A DNA stretch of 32,171 nucleotides, from NCBI GenBank assembly GCA_030694005.1, contig JAUXZG010000226.1, forward strand, positions 1 to 32,171. The letters are read 5' to 3'. The translations under genes and the position numbers were made by a program. Origin of the DNA: Desulfobaccales bacterium (GTDB taxonomy: Bacteria > Desulfobacterota > Desulfobaccia > Desulfobaccales > 0-14-0-80-60-11). Below the pieces are notes generated by a model. That model did not search any database and had not been told where the DNA came from. It saw only the letters and a list, made by a program, of their open reading frames with translations. Shown piece by piece: positions 8,781 to 16,954 of this stretch. Numbering within the stretch: the first letter of the stretch is position 1; each line of letters opens with the position of its first letter.

Positions 8781-8816
8781 AAAAGCCTGCCTTATTATAA
8801 GGCAGGCTTTATTTTG
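8781..8816 (-). terminator. Bidirectional intrinsic terminator after the U32 gene
   Basis: A perfect stem of at least 12 bases (AAAGCCTGCCTTA and complement) has a tiny loop. Read on the minus strand it ends in T5 and lies 42 bases after the U32 stop. On the plus strand it is followed by TTTATTTTGTTT. It is the clearest intrinsic terminator in the window and separates U32 from the glycosyltransferase operon. Confidence 0.9.
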
Positions 8817-8857
8817 TTTAAAAGAAAAATTATTCAGGCAACTGAGGGAGAAAGATA

Positions 8858-9886
8858 TCACAGGCCGACGATGTGCCGATGCAATTCCTTGGTCTTGGCC
8901 ATCCTGGCCTGGTCCCTGTCCTGGACCAAGGCCGTTAAGCGATCCTGGATGCGTTGATAAAAGGGGCCATTGATGTCTTCACCCCGCTGGTGGGCGTCAA
9001 TGAGCTGCCGGTAACAACAGATCATGCGGGAGATCATGGAGACCGCATACTCCCGACCCTGGACCTTGACGGTAGCCAGCCCCAGGTTAAGATAGGCCTT
9101 CAGTTCATCGCCCAGGATGGCAAAGGCCACATTGGGTTGCCGCCGGATCCGCTCGTTGATTTCGGCGATTTTATCTTCCGGATGGCCCCGCCGAAGGAGC
9201 AATTTGTGGCGTTGGGCCTCGCTCAAGAGGCAGAGGCGAAAACAACTGCCGCTGCGGTCCGGCCAGCCCTCGTATTCCACGATTTCATTGCCGTCCTCAT
9301 CGCGATAGACCTTGCGGATATAGGAATCGGCGATGAGTTCGTGGAACATGCAGTTACCCACCCCGCCGATACAGCGGTTGCCGTGGACCAGGACCTCGGT
9401 CTTCAGCCCCAGGGCATCCGCCTCCTGTTTAAAGCGGGCCAGCTTCTCCACCGTATTGATTTCGGTGGAGACCACCAGTTGCGTGGCCCCATAGGATTTA
9501 AACCGGGCCATCTCCTCGGCGGTCTGGATATTACAGCCAACGCTGGCGTGGATGACCAGCTCCGGAAACCGCCGGTTAACCTCTTGCATCACCGCCGGGG
9601 TTTTGACGATCACCCCTTCGATACCGAAGTGGGCGTACTTTTCTACCTTGGTAAGAACCAGGGAAAGTTTCTCCGGCGGGATCTCGGCGTTTAAGGCCAC
9701 CCGCACTTTCCCCTGGTAATCGGCGGCGATCCGAACGGCTTCACCGATCCGGCTATCTTCCAGCTCCCATTCGCATTTCCGGCGACTGAAACCCTTGGCC
9801 CCAACATAGACGGCGTTGGCGCCGTTTTTAAAAACCCCCTCCACCATTTCCAGGCTGCCGCCTGGAGCTAATAGTTCGTTAATCAT
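8858..9886 (-). CDS. Peptidase U32 family protein
   Basis: The product is 342 residues from the ATG at 9886; the frame opens from a TTG at 9919, but that lacks support. It begins with [20 protein letters not shown], the usual U32 opening (TIM-barrel-like strand and loop with NAVYVG). [13 protein letters not shown] lies in the middle. Four cysteines (172, 179, 215 and 219 in RCIGGVGNC and SCFRLC) match the set that binds an Fe-S cluster in UbiU/RlhA/TrhP-type members. Those members hydroxylate RNA or quinone precursors rather than cleave proteins, so the peptidase name may mislead. The gene is monocistronic, with its own promoter and a long structured leader. Confidence 0.85.
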   Translation of the reverse strand: MINELLAPGGSLEMVEGVFKNGANAVYVGAKGFSRRKCEWELEDSRIGEAVRIAADYQGKVRVALNAEIPPEKLSLVLTKVEKYAHFGIEGVIVKTPAVMQEVNRRFPELVIHASVGCNIQTAEEMARFKSYGATQLVVSTEINTVEKLARFKQEADALGLKTEVLVHGNRCIGGVGNCMFHELIADSYIRKVYRDEDGNEIVEYEGWPDRSGSCFRLCLLSEAQRHKLLLRRGHPEDKIAEINERIRRQPNVAFAILGDELKAYLNLGLATVKVQGREYAVSMISRMICCYRQLIDAHQRGEDINGPFYQRIQDRLTALVQDRDQARMAKTKELHRHIVGL

Positions 9887-10046
9887 GATTGCCCACACCT
9901 CCCTGAGCCTTCCCAACAAAGGTTCCTAGGCTCTGCGAACTTCCTTACGCCAGTGCCTCTGGTAACCCCCAGGTATGGTGGGTTCCTGCCCCGCGCCGAC
10001 TTGCTGTCGGATAATCGGCACTTTGCCGAACTCCGGCAGGGAGAAC
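9887..10046 (-). ncRNA. Candidate structured 5' leader of the U32 gene
   Basis: From the predicted transcription start (near 10046) to the U32 start, about 160 bases fold into several perfect hairpins. These are 10015-10029 (UCGGC/GCCGA), 9996-10010 (CCGAC/GUCGG) and 9905-9933 (GAGCC/GGCUC). The 5' segment CUCCCUGCC can pair with GGCAGG at 9985-9990, or its CUCCCUG (10037-10043) can pair with CAGGGAG (9899-9905), which covers the Shine-Dalgarno GGGAGG. These pairings exclude each other, as in a translational switch. I do not recognise a known riboswitch. The size and the GCCGAU-hairpin-GGCGC element loosely recall 6S RNA, so an independent small RNA is also possible. Confidence 0.4.
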
Positions 10047-10051
10047 ATATT

Positions 10052-10080
10052 TCTAGAATTGTGATTATATTTTATGTCAA
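10052..10080 (-). promoter_or_regulatory. Sigma70-like promoter for the U32 leader
   Basis: A perfect -35 TTGACA (10075-10080) is followed by a 17-base AT-rich spacer and a weak -10 TCTAGA (10052-10057). The predicted start falls at the first base of the structured leader. The region 10047-10170 is otherwise AT-rich and holds no gene. Confidence 0.5.
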
Positions 10081-10187
10081 GCACAATCTTTTTTCAATTC
10101 CTAATAATAAAAAATAACGTCAAATTTCACAAAATCAATAGTAAACCCACCTGATTAACCGATTGTTGCAAAAATGTAATGGTTAGT

Positions 10188-10377
10188 GGGGGGAGGGCCA
10201 GGAACTTTTTTGTAAGGGGTCCCTGCCCTCCCCCCACACCCCCCTCCCAACCCGTGTAAGGGGCCGGAAAAGGCTGAGCCTTCGGCTCCGACTTCTCCGG
10301 CCTAATCTTAAGGGATTGGGGGTGGGGGTTTGGGGGGGGGATTGTAAGTGGGGCCGCGCCCCTTAGCCCCCTCCCCC
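10188..10377. repeat. Composite GC-rich palindromic repeat with G-quadruplex motif
   Basis: It opens with a hairpin made of GGGGGGAGGGCCAGG and its complement around a TTTTTTGTAAGG loop. A GGCCGGAAAAGGC/CCGGCC hairpin and G-runs at 10312-10340 follow, and it ends in GCCCCCTCCCCC. It is related to the copies at 4651-4850 and 24161-24270. It lies 3' of the Kor operon and probably acts as its terminator. Confidence 0.8.
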
Positions 10378-10396
10378 AAAAGCCTTATCCCCCCAT

Positions 10397-10564
10397 CTAA
10401 CCCCGCAGGTAAGTGATGGCCAAAACGAAAGCCAGCCCCACTTCCACCGCCCAGGTGAGAAAGTAAATCAACAGCTCCATGCGGGAGCCGTAATCCGGCT
10501 CCAGCAGGATGCGGTTGGGATCCCTTAAGATATCCCAGGAAGTCAAGGGTTTCTGGGCAACCAT
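10397..10564 (-). CDS. Small single-helix membrane protein in the Kor operon
   Basis: This is a 55-residue ORF: MVAQKPLTSWDILRDPNRIL, then an acidic stretch (LEPDYGSRME), then one hydrophobic helix (about residues 31-52, with WAVEVGLAFVLAI), ending TYLRG. It has an excellent ribosome site (AAAGGAG with the ATG six bases on) and starts 13 bases after korB, so it is almost certainly translated with the Kor subunits. I do not recognise a family. A helix with an internal Glu could anchor the oxidoreductase to the membrane or be a small regulator; both are guesses. Confidence 0.75.
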   Translation of the reverse strand: MVAQKPLTSWDILRDPNRILLEPDYGSRMELLIYFLTWAVEVGLAFVLAITYLRG

Positions 10565-10577
10565 AATTTTCTCCTTT

Positions 10578-11432
10578 CTAAAAGAAGTCGGCCAGAAGCT
10601 GGTTTATAGGCCGGGTGGTTATCTGTGATGCTAAGGGGCCGGCCCTCAAGGCCGGGTGAGCTTCTTCCAGGGTGGGGCGAGTTTTCCGGTAAATCACCCC
10701 GATGGGGATGCGCTCCCCCCACTCCTTGGCCTTCTGATAGGCCCAAAGCTCGTTTTCCGGGTCATACCCCGGCTCTGCTTCCACCCGGTAGACCCGCTGC
10801 CGATACCACTCATAGGTGTTAACCTTGTTGAAAGAAACGCACGGCTGCAACACTTCCAGCAAGGAGAAGCCCTGGTGGGTGAGGGCTTGTTTATAAAGGC
10901 CGGTGAGATGTTCCCCATCTCCCGCAAAGCCTCGGCCCACCCAGGAGCCGTCCTGGGCCACGGCCAGGGCCAGGGCGTGCAGGGGCGGGTAAGGCACCCC
11001 GGCAGGCTGGAGCACGGTCTTGAAACCCTGGTCGCTGGTGGGGGAGGCCTGTCCCTTGGTCAGGCCGTAGACCTGGTTGTTGTGCACCACTAAAGTGAGG
11101 TCGGGATTGCGGCGCAAGGTGGCCAATAGGTGGTTGCCCCCCTCGCCGTAGCAATCCCCGTCCCCGGCCACCGCCACCACCTTGAGGGCCGGATTGGCCA
11201 GCCTGGCCCCGGTGGCCACCGGCAAAGTGCGGCCATGCAGGCCGTTGAAGGTGTGGCATTTGAGATAGTGGGGGAACTTGCCCGACTGGCCGATGCCCGA
11301 GACCAGCAGAAGCTCCTCCGGCCGGACTTCCAGTTCCGCCAGGGCTTGTTTGAAGGCCTTGAGCATGGGGAAATTGCCGCAGCCCGGACACCAGGCCGAC
11401 TCTATCCCGTTATATAACTCCAGCGGCAGCAT
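10578..11432 (-). CDS. korB: 2-oxoacid:ferredoxin oxidoreductase, beta subunit
   Basis: This 284-residue subunit carries CPGCGNFPML at residues 15-24 and a thiamine-diphosphate/Mg motif GDGDCYGEGGNH near 93-104, both hallmarks of the beta chain of pyruvate/2-oxoglutarate ferredoxin oxidoreductases. With the gamma-alpha subunit encoded nine bases upstream it would oxidatively decarboxylate a 2-oxoacid to its acyl-CoA and reduce ferredoxin in the cytoplasm. The substrate (2-oxoglutarate or another 2-oxoacid) cannot be fixed from sequence; KorB is the best guess by length and motif style. No ferredoxin-like delta subunit lies next to it; a 55-residue membrane protein gene does. Confidence 0.88.
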   Translation of the reverse strand: MLPLELYNGIESAWCPGCGNFPMLKAFKQALAELEVRPEELLLVSGIGQSGKFPHYLKCHTFNGLHGRTLPVATGARLANPALKVVAVAGDGDCYGEGGNHLLATLRRNPDLTLVVHNNQVYGLTKGQASPTSDQGFKTVLQPAGVPYPPLHALALAVAQDGSWVGRGFAGDGEHLTGLYKQALTHQGFSLLEVLQPCVSFNKVNTYEWYRQRVYRVEAEPGYDPENELWAYQKAKEWGERIPIGVIYRKTRPTLEEAHPALRAGPLASQITTRPINQLLADFF

Positions 11433-11440
11433 GGTTTTCC

Positions 11441-13147
11441 TTAGATGTGCCCCTTTAGCTCCTTGAGGATATATTCCGGAGTAAAGGGAGTGCCGTCATA
11501 TTTCAGGACCAGGTGGTCCGCGGCCAGGCCGGTCTCCTGGCGCAGCAGGCGGTTCAGCTGGCCGGTGGCGTTCATCTCCACCAGCACCAGCTTTTTGGTC
11601 CCGCTCAAGGCGGCCGTGGCCACGGCCCGGGGGAAGGGCCACAGTTCGCTTAAGTGCACCAGCCGGGCCGGGGTGCCGCTCTCATTTAAGCGGTCCACCG
11701 CTTCGGCCACCGGCCCCAGGCTGGAGCCCCAACAGGCCAGGGTCAGGGGGGCATCGGCCGCCCCGACGGTGGTAATACCGTTAAGCTCCTGGACCAGGGT
11801 TTCAAGTTTGCGCAAGCGCTTGTCGTGCATCTTGACCCGCACCGTCAGGTCCTCGGTGAGATGGCCGTCCGGGGTGTGTTCGTCCGAGTCGGCCACCACC
11901 ACCTGAGGGCCGAACCCGGGCAGCCGCCGGGGGGAGATGCCGGACTCGGTAAAGGCATAACGCTCATATGGGTCTGAAGCCGGCCCGGACGCCGGGGCCG
12001 GCTGGGCCTGAACTTCCGGAAACTCCGAGGCCGTATGGGTAAACTGGGTATCGCCGAAATATTGGTCGGTGAGCAAAAACACCGGTATCTGATAGCGCTC
12101 CGCCAGGTGAAAGGCCTTGACCGCCAGGGCAAAGCCCTGGGCCGGAGTGCCCGGGGCCAACACCGCCCGGGGAGAATCGCCTTGCCCGGCGTAAAGCACA
12201 AAACTCAGGTCCCCCTGCTCGGTGCGGGTGGGCAAACCGGTACTGGGACCGGGGCGCATGGCCTCCACGATGACCAACGGCGTCTCGGTCATGGCCGCCA
12301 ACCCCAGGGCCTCGGTCATCAGGCAAAAACCGCCCCCGGAGGTGCCGGTCATGGCCCGGGCCCCGGCATAAGAGGCGCCGATGGCCATATTGATGGCGGC
12401 GATTTCGTCTTCCGCCTGCTCCACCACCACCCCCCAGCGGACCGCCCGCTGGCCGATGGTGTTCAGCACACTGGTCCAAGGGGTCATGGGATAGCCGCTG
12501 ATGAAGTTGAGTCCGGCCGCCAGGGCCCCCAGGGCCAGGGCTTCGTGGCCGCTGATCAACAGGCGCGGCTTGGAAGGCGGTGTCAGGTAGGCCAGAGAGA
12601 CCCGAAAGCCCTGGGTCTTGGCCAACTCATATCCCCGGGTGGCGGCCTTTAAATTCCACTCCACCACCTGGGCACCCTTATCCGCAAAGGTTTCTGTAAG
12701 GAGCGTTAACAGCGGGGCCAGGGAGGCCTTAAACAAACCCAGCACCGCGCCGCAGGCCCCGGCGTTCACCGCTATCTCCCCGGCCTGGGTCCCGGGCAGA
12801 AGAGCCTCATGGGTCAGAGCCACGGCGGGCCGGCCCGCGGGCAACTCCTTGACCCGAGCGGCGTCATAGATGATGACGCCCTCCGGCGAGAGTTCTGCCT
12901 GGTGGAGGGTGACGGTCTCCTGGTTCAGGGCCACGAGCAGGTCTACGCCCTCCCGGGAAGCCATCAGGGGCCGGTCCGCCACCCGGATCTGGTTAAAGAG
13001 ATGGCCCCCCCGGATGCGGGATTGATAGTCCTGAACAAACAGCACCTGGGCGCCCTGACGCACCAGGGCCTTGGCCAGGGGCAAGGTGATGGCGTGCACC
13101 CCCTGGCCCGCAGCCCCGCCTATCAAGATGTTCAGGTCAATAGCCAT
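11441..13147 (-). CDS. korA: 2-oxoacid:ferredoxin oxidoreductase, fused gamma-alpha subunit
   Basis: This 568-residue protein has the gamma domain first (residues 1-~185, opening with IGGAAGQGVHAITLPLAKAL). The alpha domain follows from about 190, with FISGYPMTPWT as the YPITPxT-type substrate motif and GASYAGARAMTGTSGGGFCL after it. The gamma-alpha fusion is typical of 2-oxoglutarate:ferredoxin oxidoreductase-like enzymes in anaerobes. It needs the beta chain for the TPP site and Fe-S cluster. The ATG at 13147 has an AAAGG-type ribosome site and a promoter about 40 bases upstream, so it leads a three-gene operon (korA, korB, small membrane protein). Confidence 0.88.
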   Translation of the reverse strand: MAIDLNILIGGAAGQGVHAITLPLAKALVRQGAQVLFVQDYQSRIRGGHLFNQIRVADRPLMASREGVDLLVALNQETVTLHQAELSPEGVIIYDAARVKELPAGRPAVALTHEALLPGTQAGEIAVNAGACGAVLGLFKASLAPLLTLLTETFADKGAQVVEWNLKAATRGYELAKTQGFRVSLAYLTPPSKPRLLISGHEALALGALAAGLNFISGYPMTPWTSVLNTIGQRAVRWGVVVEQAEDEIAAINMAIGASYAGARAMTGTSGGGFCLMTEALGLAAMTETPLVIVEAMRPGPSTGLPTRTEQGDLSFVLYAGQGDSPRAVLAPGTPAQGFALAVKAFHLAERYQIPVFLLTDQYFGDTQFTHTASEFPEVQAQPAPASGPASDPYERYAFTESGISPRRLPGFGPQVVVADSDEHTPDGHLTEDLTVRVKMHDKRLRKLETLVQELNGITTVGAADAPLTLACWGSSLGPVAEAVDRLNESGTPARLVHLSELWPFPRAVATAALSGTKKLVLVEMNATGQLNRLLRQETGLAADHLVLKYDGTPFTPEYILKELKGHI

Positions 13148-13185
13148 ATTTCTGCCTTTCCCGGCACAGACCGATCTGATTGTGA

Positions 13186-13214
13186 ATAATTACTCAAAGA
13201 GAGGCGGTTGTCAA
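13186..13214 (-). promoter_or_regulatory. Sigma70-like promoter for the kor operon
   Basis: A perfect -35 TTGACA (13209-13214), a 17-base spacer and -10 AATTAT (13186-13191, 4 of 6 consensus) predict a start near 13179, leaving a leader of about 32 bases before the korA ATG. Confidence 0.55.
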
Positions 13215-13263
13215 TGAGAAAGGACTGGAAACCAGGAAAGCCGGCAAGCTAAACGGAGGATTG

Positions 13264-13390
13264 GGTGGGAGAGGGGCTAAGGGGGAGTTTTGCATTCGGC
13301 GGTCAGCTTTCAGCTTTTTCCATAAATTAAACGCGTAAATTTCTTTTATTAGCTGATAGCTGAATGCTGGTTTTCCCTAGCCCTCCCCCG
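13264..13390. repeat. Nested repeat: AGCTGA element inside a G-rich palindrome
   Basis: Outer arms (GTGGGAGAGGGGCTA and a complementary CTAGCCCTCCCCC) flank a second inverted repeat at 13291-13370. Its arms read GCATTCGGCGGTCAGCTTTC and AGCTGATAGCTGAATGC. A second nested copy is at 30632-30754. It lies between the kor promoter and the dnaJ stop and may terminate dnaJ transcription. Confidence 0.75.
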
Positions 13391-13394
13391 GTGG

Positions 13395-14552
13395 TTAATT
13401 TTTATTATTCCAGCTTTTGACGGAGTTCCAGAGTTTCTGGAGCAGGCCCTCGTTTTCCGGGTTTGCCGTGGCTTGCACCGGCGACTCGGACTCTTCCTTG
13501 GCCAACTCGTTAAGCAGGTGCTGCTGCCGGGGCGTGAGGTGGCGGGGCACGATAACCTTTACCTCCACCAGCAGGTCGCCCCGGCTGGACCCCTTGGGAT
13601 AGGGCACTCCCTGACCACGCAGGCGGATGATCTCCCCCGGTTGGGTGCCGGGCGGGATGACCAGTTCCTGGGAATCCTTCAAGGTGGGGATGGTGAGGCG
13701 GGTGCCCAGAGTGGCCTGGGCCACGGAGATAGGCACCTGGAGGTAGAGGTCATAGCCGTCCCGGCGAAAAAGTTCGTGGGGCCTGACCGTTAGGACGATG
13801 TATAGATCCCCCGGCGGACCGCCGTTAAAGCCGTCATTGCCTTCCCCGGCCATGACCAGGTGGGTGCCTCGATCCACCCCGGGGGGAACCTTGACCTTGA
13901 GCTTTTTCTTTTCCCGCACGCGGCCCTCGCCACCACAGGTGGGGCAGGCCTCCGCGAAAAACTCTTTGCGCCCCTGGCAACGGGAACAGGTGGTGGTGAT
14001 CTGGAAGAAACCGTGGCTGCGGGACACCACCCCCCGGCCGCCGCATTGGGGGCAGGGGATTTTCCGGGTGCCGGGTTTGGCCCCCTCGCCGCCGCAAGTG
14101 CGGCAGTTGACCTCCCGGGGCACCTCCACCATGACCTCGGTGCCTAAGGCGGCGTCCAGAAAGCCCAGGGTCAGGTCGTACCTGAGGTCGCTGCCTGCCT
14201 GGGGCTGGGGATAAAGCCTCCCTCCCTGGTTGCCGAAACCGAAGATATCGCCAAAACCGAAAATATCGCTGAAGGCCCGGAAAATATCGGTGGCGTCCCT
14301 AAACCCGGTGAACCCGGTGGAGGACAGCCCTTCATGCCCGTAAAGATCGTACAGGCGGCGCTTTTCCGGGTCATGCAGGACTTCGTAGGCCTCGGCGGCT
14401 TCCTTGAATCTCTCCTCCGCCTCCTTGTTGCCGGGATTGCGGTCCGGGTGGTACTTGAGGGCTATCTGGCGATACTTCTTTTTGATCTCTTCGGTATCGG
14501 CATGGCGGGGCACCCCCAGGATGCGGTAATAATCCTTATGGTTAACAGGCAT
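13395..14552 (-). CDS. dnaJ: DnaJ-type Hsp40 co-chaperone
   Basis: This 385-residue type I Hsp40 has a J-domain (residues 7-72, HPD at 35-37 for DnaK stimulation). A short Gly/Phe linker follows ([16 protein letters not shown]). The zinc region has four Cys pairs (150/153, 167/170, 189/192, 203/206), then the C-terminal substrate-binding domain. Its third zinc module is unusual: CSRCQGRK, ending in Lys where the consensus has Gly. The start follows the MTH1187 stop by six bases with no clear ribosome site, suggesting coupled translation. No dnaK or grpE is nearby, so it may be a secondary DnaJ/CbpA-like paralogue. Confidence 0.88.
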   Translation of the reverse strand: MPVNHKDYYRILGVPRHADTEEIKKKYRQIALKYHPDRNPGNKEAEERFKEAAEAYEVLHDPEKRRLYDLYGHEGLSSTGFTGFRDATDIFRAFSDIFGFGDIFGFGNQGGRLYPQPQAGSDLRYDLTLGFLDAALGTEVMVEVPREVNCRTCGGEGAKPGTRKIPCPQCGGRGVVSRSHGFFQITTTCSRCQGRKEFFAEACPTCGGEGRVREKKKLKVKVPPGVDRGTHLVMAGEGNDGFNGGPPGDLYIVLTVRPHELFRRDGYDLYLQVPISVAQATLGTRLTIPTLKDSQELVIPPGTQPGEIIRLRGQGVPYPKGSSRGDLLVEVKVIVPRHLTPRQQHLLNELAKEESESPVQATANPENEGLLQKLWNSVKSWNNKN

Positions 14553-14558
14553 AACTAG

Positions 14559-14858
14559 TTAAGTGAGGCGCGCTTTCACCGCCTTGGTTTTATCTCCCAA
14601 TTTTACTTCCTTATCCCGGCGATCGTCAATGGTGATGTGGGTCACGACCCGCTTAACCCCCCGACCGAAAGGCAGTTCATGCAGGGCCTGGGCCAGTTTC
14701 AGCAATTCCTGGGGATCTCCCTGGACCACCGTGCCCATATCGCTGAGATAATGGGGAATATCTTCTTTTTGCAAATACTTGATCAGTTCGGCGACATAAT
14801 CGCCCACGCTGGGGGAACCCAGACCCAGGGGAATGACGCTGATTTCCATGATGGCCAT
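14559..14858 (-). CDS. MTH1187-family thiamine-binding protein
   Basis: This 99-residue protein matches the MTH1187/YkoF-like (DUF77) family. It opens MEISVIPLGLGSPSVGDYVA, continues with PHYLSDMGTVVQGD, and ends RVVTHITIDDRRDKE. Known members are small homotetramers with a ferredoxin-like fold that bind thiamine or a related ligand in the cytoplasm. The ATG at 14858 has GGAGG seven bases upstream. It sits directly before dnaJ; a functional link between the two is not obvious. Confidence 0.82.
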   Translation of the reverse strand: MAIMEISVIPLGLGSPSVGDYVAELIKYLQKEDIPHYLSDMGTVVQGDPQELLKLAQALHELPFGRGVKRVVTHITIDDRRDKEVKLGDKTKAVKARLT

Positions 14859-14933
14859 GTATTCCTCCGACCGGCAGCCAGTTGGGTTTAATTGTAGTCT
14901 ATCCGGAAGGCCGACACCCCTTAAAAAAAATTA

Positions 14934-15022
14934 GGGGAAAAAGGTGAAAGGGGGAAGCGGCGAAAGGGGGTATTTCGCTTTTTTTACCCTTTTCGCCCTT
15001 TACCCTTTTACCCTTTTCCCCC
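14934..15022. repeat. Purine/pyrimidine-biased imperfect inverted repeat
   Basis: The purine-rich arm (AGGGGAAAAAGGTGAAAGGG) is mirrored by CCCTTTTACCCTTTTCCCCC, with extra GCGAAAGGGG/CCCTTTTCGC pairing inside. The right arm repeats TTTACCC three times. It lies between the MTH1187 and receiver genes, both minus strand, and could form a long hairpin that terminates receiver transcription. Confidence 0.6.
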
Positions 15023-15030
15023 AAAAGTAT

Positions 15031-15381
15031 TTATGACGCCACCAGGCGGCGCACCGCTTCTTTGAGACGACGCAGGTCGTAGGACTTGGCGACAAAGTCA
15101 TCGCCACCCCAGGTGGACAGGTTGGGGGGAGGGAGACAATGGGAATAAAAAATTATCCGGGTATCCCTTTTCGAACCCTTAATGATCCTGCCGGTTTCCA
15201 GCCCGGACATATCCTTGAGCAGGAATTCTAAAATGACCACATCAGGCTTAAAGGAATCCACCAGGCGCGCCACTTCCGCGCCCTCGCCGGTGTCTTCCAC
15301 CTCATAGCCCTCATCCTGCAGTTCTTCCCGGCAGAGCTGCCGGATGTGGGGTTCGCTGTCCGCCACCAGGATTCGCGACAT
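15031..15381 (-). CDS. Stand-alone receiver-domain protein with Glu at the phospho-site
   Basis: This 116-residue CheY-like single domain begins MSRILVADSEPHIRQLCREE. The acidic pocket is reduced to Asp8-Ser9. The phospho-acceptor position is Glu52 (VVILEFLLKDMSG, where VLLDxxLPxMxG is usual). The switch Ser80 and Lys99 are kept. Glu often mimics phospho-Asp, so this may be a constitutively active or phosphorylation-independent signalling protein. It has no output domain and no adjacent histidine kinase. GCAGGAGG lies 11 bases before the ATG and a good promoter lies upstream, so it is probably monocistronic. Confidence 0.85.
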   Translation of the reverse strand: MSRILVADSEPHIRQLCREELQDEGYEVEDTGEGAEVARLVDSFKPDVVILEFLLKDMSGLETGRIIKGSKRDTRIIFYSHCLPPPNLSTWGGDDFVAKSYDLRRLKEAVRRLVAS

Positions 15382-15429
15382 GGCTTGGCACCTCCTGCGT
15401 GCCGCGGTGCTCCCCCAATTGACAATTTT

Positions 15430-15458
15430 AATATAAGTCTTGTTTCCCCTCTTGTCCA
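15430..15458 (-). promoter_or_regulatory. Sigma70-like promoter for the receiver gene
   Basis: TGGACA (15453-15458), a 17-base spacer and TATATT (15430-15435) match the consensus well and lie about 50 bases upstream of the receiver ATG. Confidence 0.6.
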
Positions 15459-15482
15459 GTTACCCAATATAAGGTGCAAGCG

Positions 15483-15530
15483 CTTTTAAGACTTTCCGGC
15501 GAAGCGAGCCAACCATCAGCCTCTTAAAAG
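15483..15530. repeat. Nine-base perfect inverted repeat downstream of rarA
   Basis: CTTTTAAGA (15483-15491) and TCTTAAAAG (15522-15530) enclose 30 bases. There is no T tract on either strand. It could be a protein-binding site for the receiver promoter or a processed terminator of rarA. Confidence 0.4.
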
Positions 15531-15593
15531 ACTGGGGCAGCAGGGAAGGGAAGATTGGCAGCGGTTATTGAGGGCACGGTCCCACTACTTTTT

Positions 15594-16940
15594 TCAGCCT
15601 TCCTCTTCTTCCGGCTCCCCTGGGCCGGATGGCAGTCCTTTACCCCGGCAGGCCCGCCAGCGGGCCACTAATTCCTTTTCCTGGCCTTCTTCGCCAGGCT
15701 CATAAAAGGGTTCGGCGGCCACCTCCTCCGGCAGGTAGTCCTGGGCCACATAGTGGCCGGGGAAATCGTGGGGATATTTATAACCCGCCCCATGCCCCAG
15801 CGCCTTAGCGTCCCGGTGGGTATCTTGCAAGGGAGCGGGCACCCGAATAACGCCCTTTTCCTCCAGAGTCGCCTGGGCCTTAAAATAGGCCTGGGTGGAG
15901 TTGCTTTTGGGGGCCAGGGCCAGATACATGGTGGCCTGGGCCAGGTGATATACCGCTTCCGGCAGACCCACCCAGGTTAAAGCCTGGGCCGCCGCGGCCA
16001 CCTGCACCAGGGCCTGGGGGTCGGCCAGCCCCACATCCTCCGAGGCCAGGATAAAAAGCCGGCGCATGATGAGGCGGGGGTCTTCCCCGGCCTTGAGCAG
16101 CCGGGCCAGCCAGTAGAGGGCCGCGTCCACGTCAGAACCCCGCACGCTTTTGATGAACGCGGACAGGGTATCGTAATGAGCGTCCCCCTCTTTGTCATAA
16201 ATTAATTCCCGCCGGGGCAGGCACTCCCGGGCCACCTCCAGACCCACCCGGATCTTGCCTGCCTCTCCCGGCTCTGTGCTCAGAACCGCCAGCTCCAGGG
16301 CGTTCAAAGCCCGCCGGGCGTCCCCGCCGGCCATCCGGGCCAGGTAATTAAGGGCCTCTTCGGCGACCTCAGTGGCCACCGCCCCCAGGCCCTGTTCCCG
16401 GTCGGTGAGGGCACGGTTAAGAATGGCGCGGATCTCTTCTTCCTTGAGCGGCTCGAAGATGAAGACCCGGGCCCGGGACAATAACGGCCCGATTACTTCA
16501 AAATAGGGGTTCTCCGTGGTGGCCCCGATGAGGGTAATCAGCCCTTCTTCCACATGGGGCAACAGGGCGTCCTGCTGGGCTTTGTTAAACCGGTGGATTT
16601 CGTCGATGAGCACCACCGTGCGGCGTCCCCGGGCTTGCTCTTTTTTGGCCTCCTCCACCAACCGGCGCAGGTCCGCGACGCCGGACATGACCGCGCTTAA
16701 GTTAAAAAACTGGCAGTCCAGGGTGCGGGCCATCACCCGGGCTAAGGTGGTTTTGCCGGTCCCGGGTGGACCCCAAAAGATCATGGAGGAAAACAGCCGG
16801 CCGGCCTTAAGCGCCCGCCACAGCAAACGCCCTTCGCCCACCAGATGCTGCTGGCCGACAAACTCCGCCAGCGTCCGGGGCCTGAGCCGGGCCGCCAGCG
16901 GCTGGGGCGGCGCAAATAAGGGGGCGGTTTTCTGGTCCAT
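15594..16940 (-). CDS. rarA: Replication-associated recombination protein A (AAA+ ATPase)
   Basis: The product is 448 residues from the ATG at 16940 (MDQKTAPLFAPPQPLAARLR). The frame opens further, to 17006, but those codons lie in a dispersed palindrome. Walker A is GPPGTGKT at 57-64, Walker B is VVLIDEIHRF and sensor 1 is LIGATTENP, followed by the RarA/MgsA/WRNIP1 C-terminal tetramerisation domain. It acts at stalled replication forks and double-strand ends with SSB and RecA. No Shine-Dalgarno is visible: the sequence before the ATG is ATATCCCAAGTCT, preceded at once by a G-rich palindrome. It is divergent from the tatA-like gene. Confidence 0.92.
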   Translation of the reverse strand: MDQKTAPLFAPPQPLAARLRPRTLAEFVGQQHLVGEGRLLWRALKAGRLFSSMIFWGPPGTGKTTLARVMARTLDCQFFNLSAVMSGVADLRRLVEEAKKEQARGRRTVVLIDEIHRFNKAQQDALLPHVEEGLITLIGATTENPYFEVIGPLLSRARVFIFEPLKEEEIRAILNRALTDREQGLGAVATEVAEEALNYLARMAGGDARRALNALELAVLSTEPGEAGKIRVGLEVARECLPRRELIYDKEGDAHYDTLSAFIKSVRGSDVDAALYWLARLLKAGEDPRLIMRRLFILASEDVGLADPQALVQVAAAAQALTWVGLPEAVYHLAQATMYLALAPKSNSTQAYFKAQATLEEKGVIRVPAPLQDTHRDAKALGHGAGYKYPHDFPGHYVAQDYLPEEVAAEPFYEPGEEGQEKELVARWRACRGKGLPSGPGEPEEEEG

Positions 16941-16954
16941 AGACTTGGGATATT

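Noticed and set aside
9887-10046. Firm call of 6S RNA
   Set aside because: Some elements look similar, but the closing stem overlaps the U32 ribosome site and I cannot run a covariance search.
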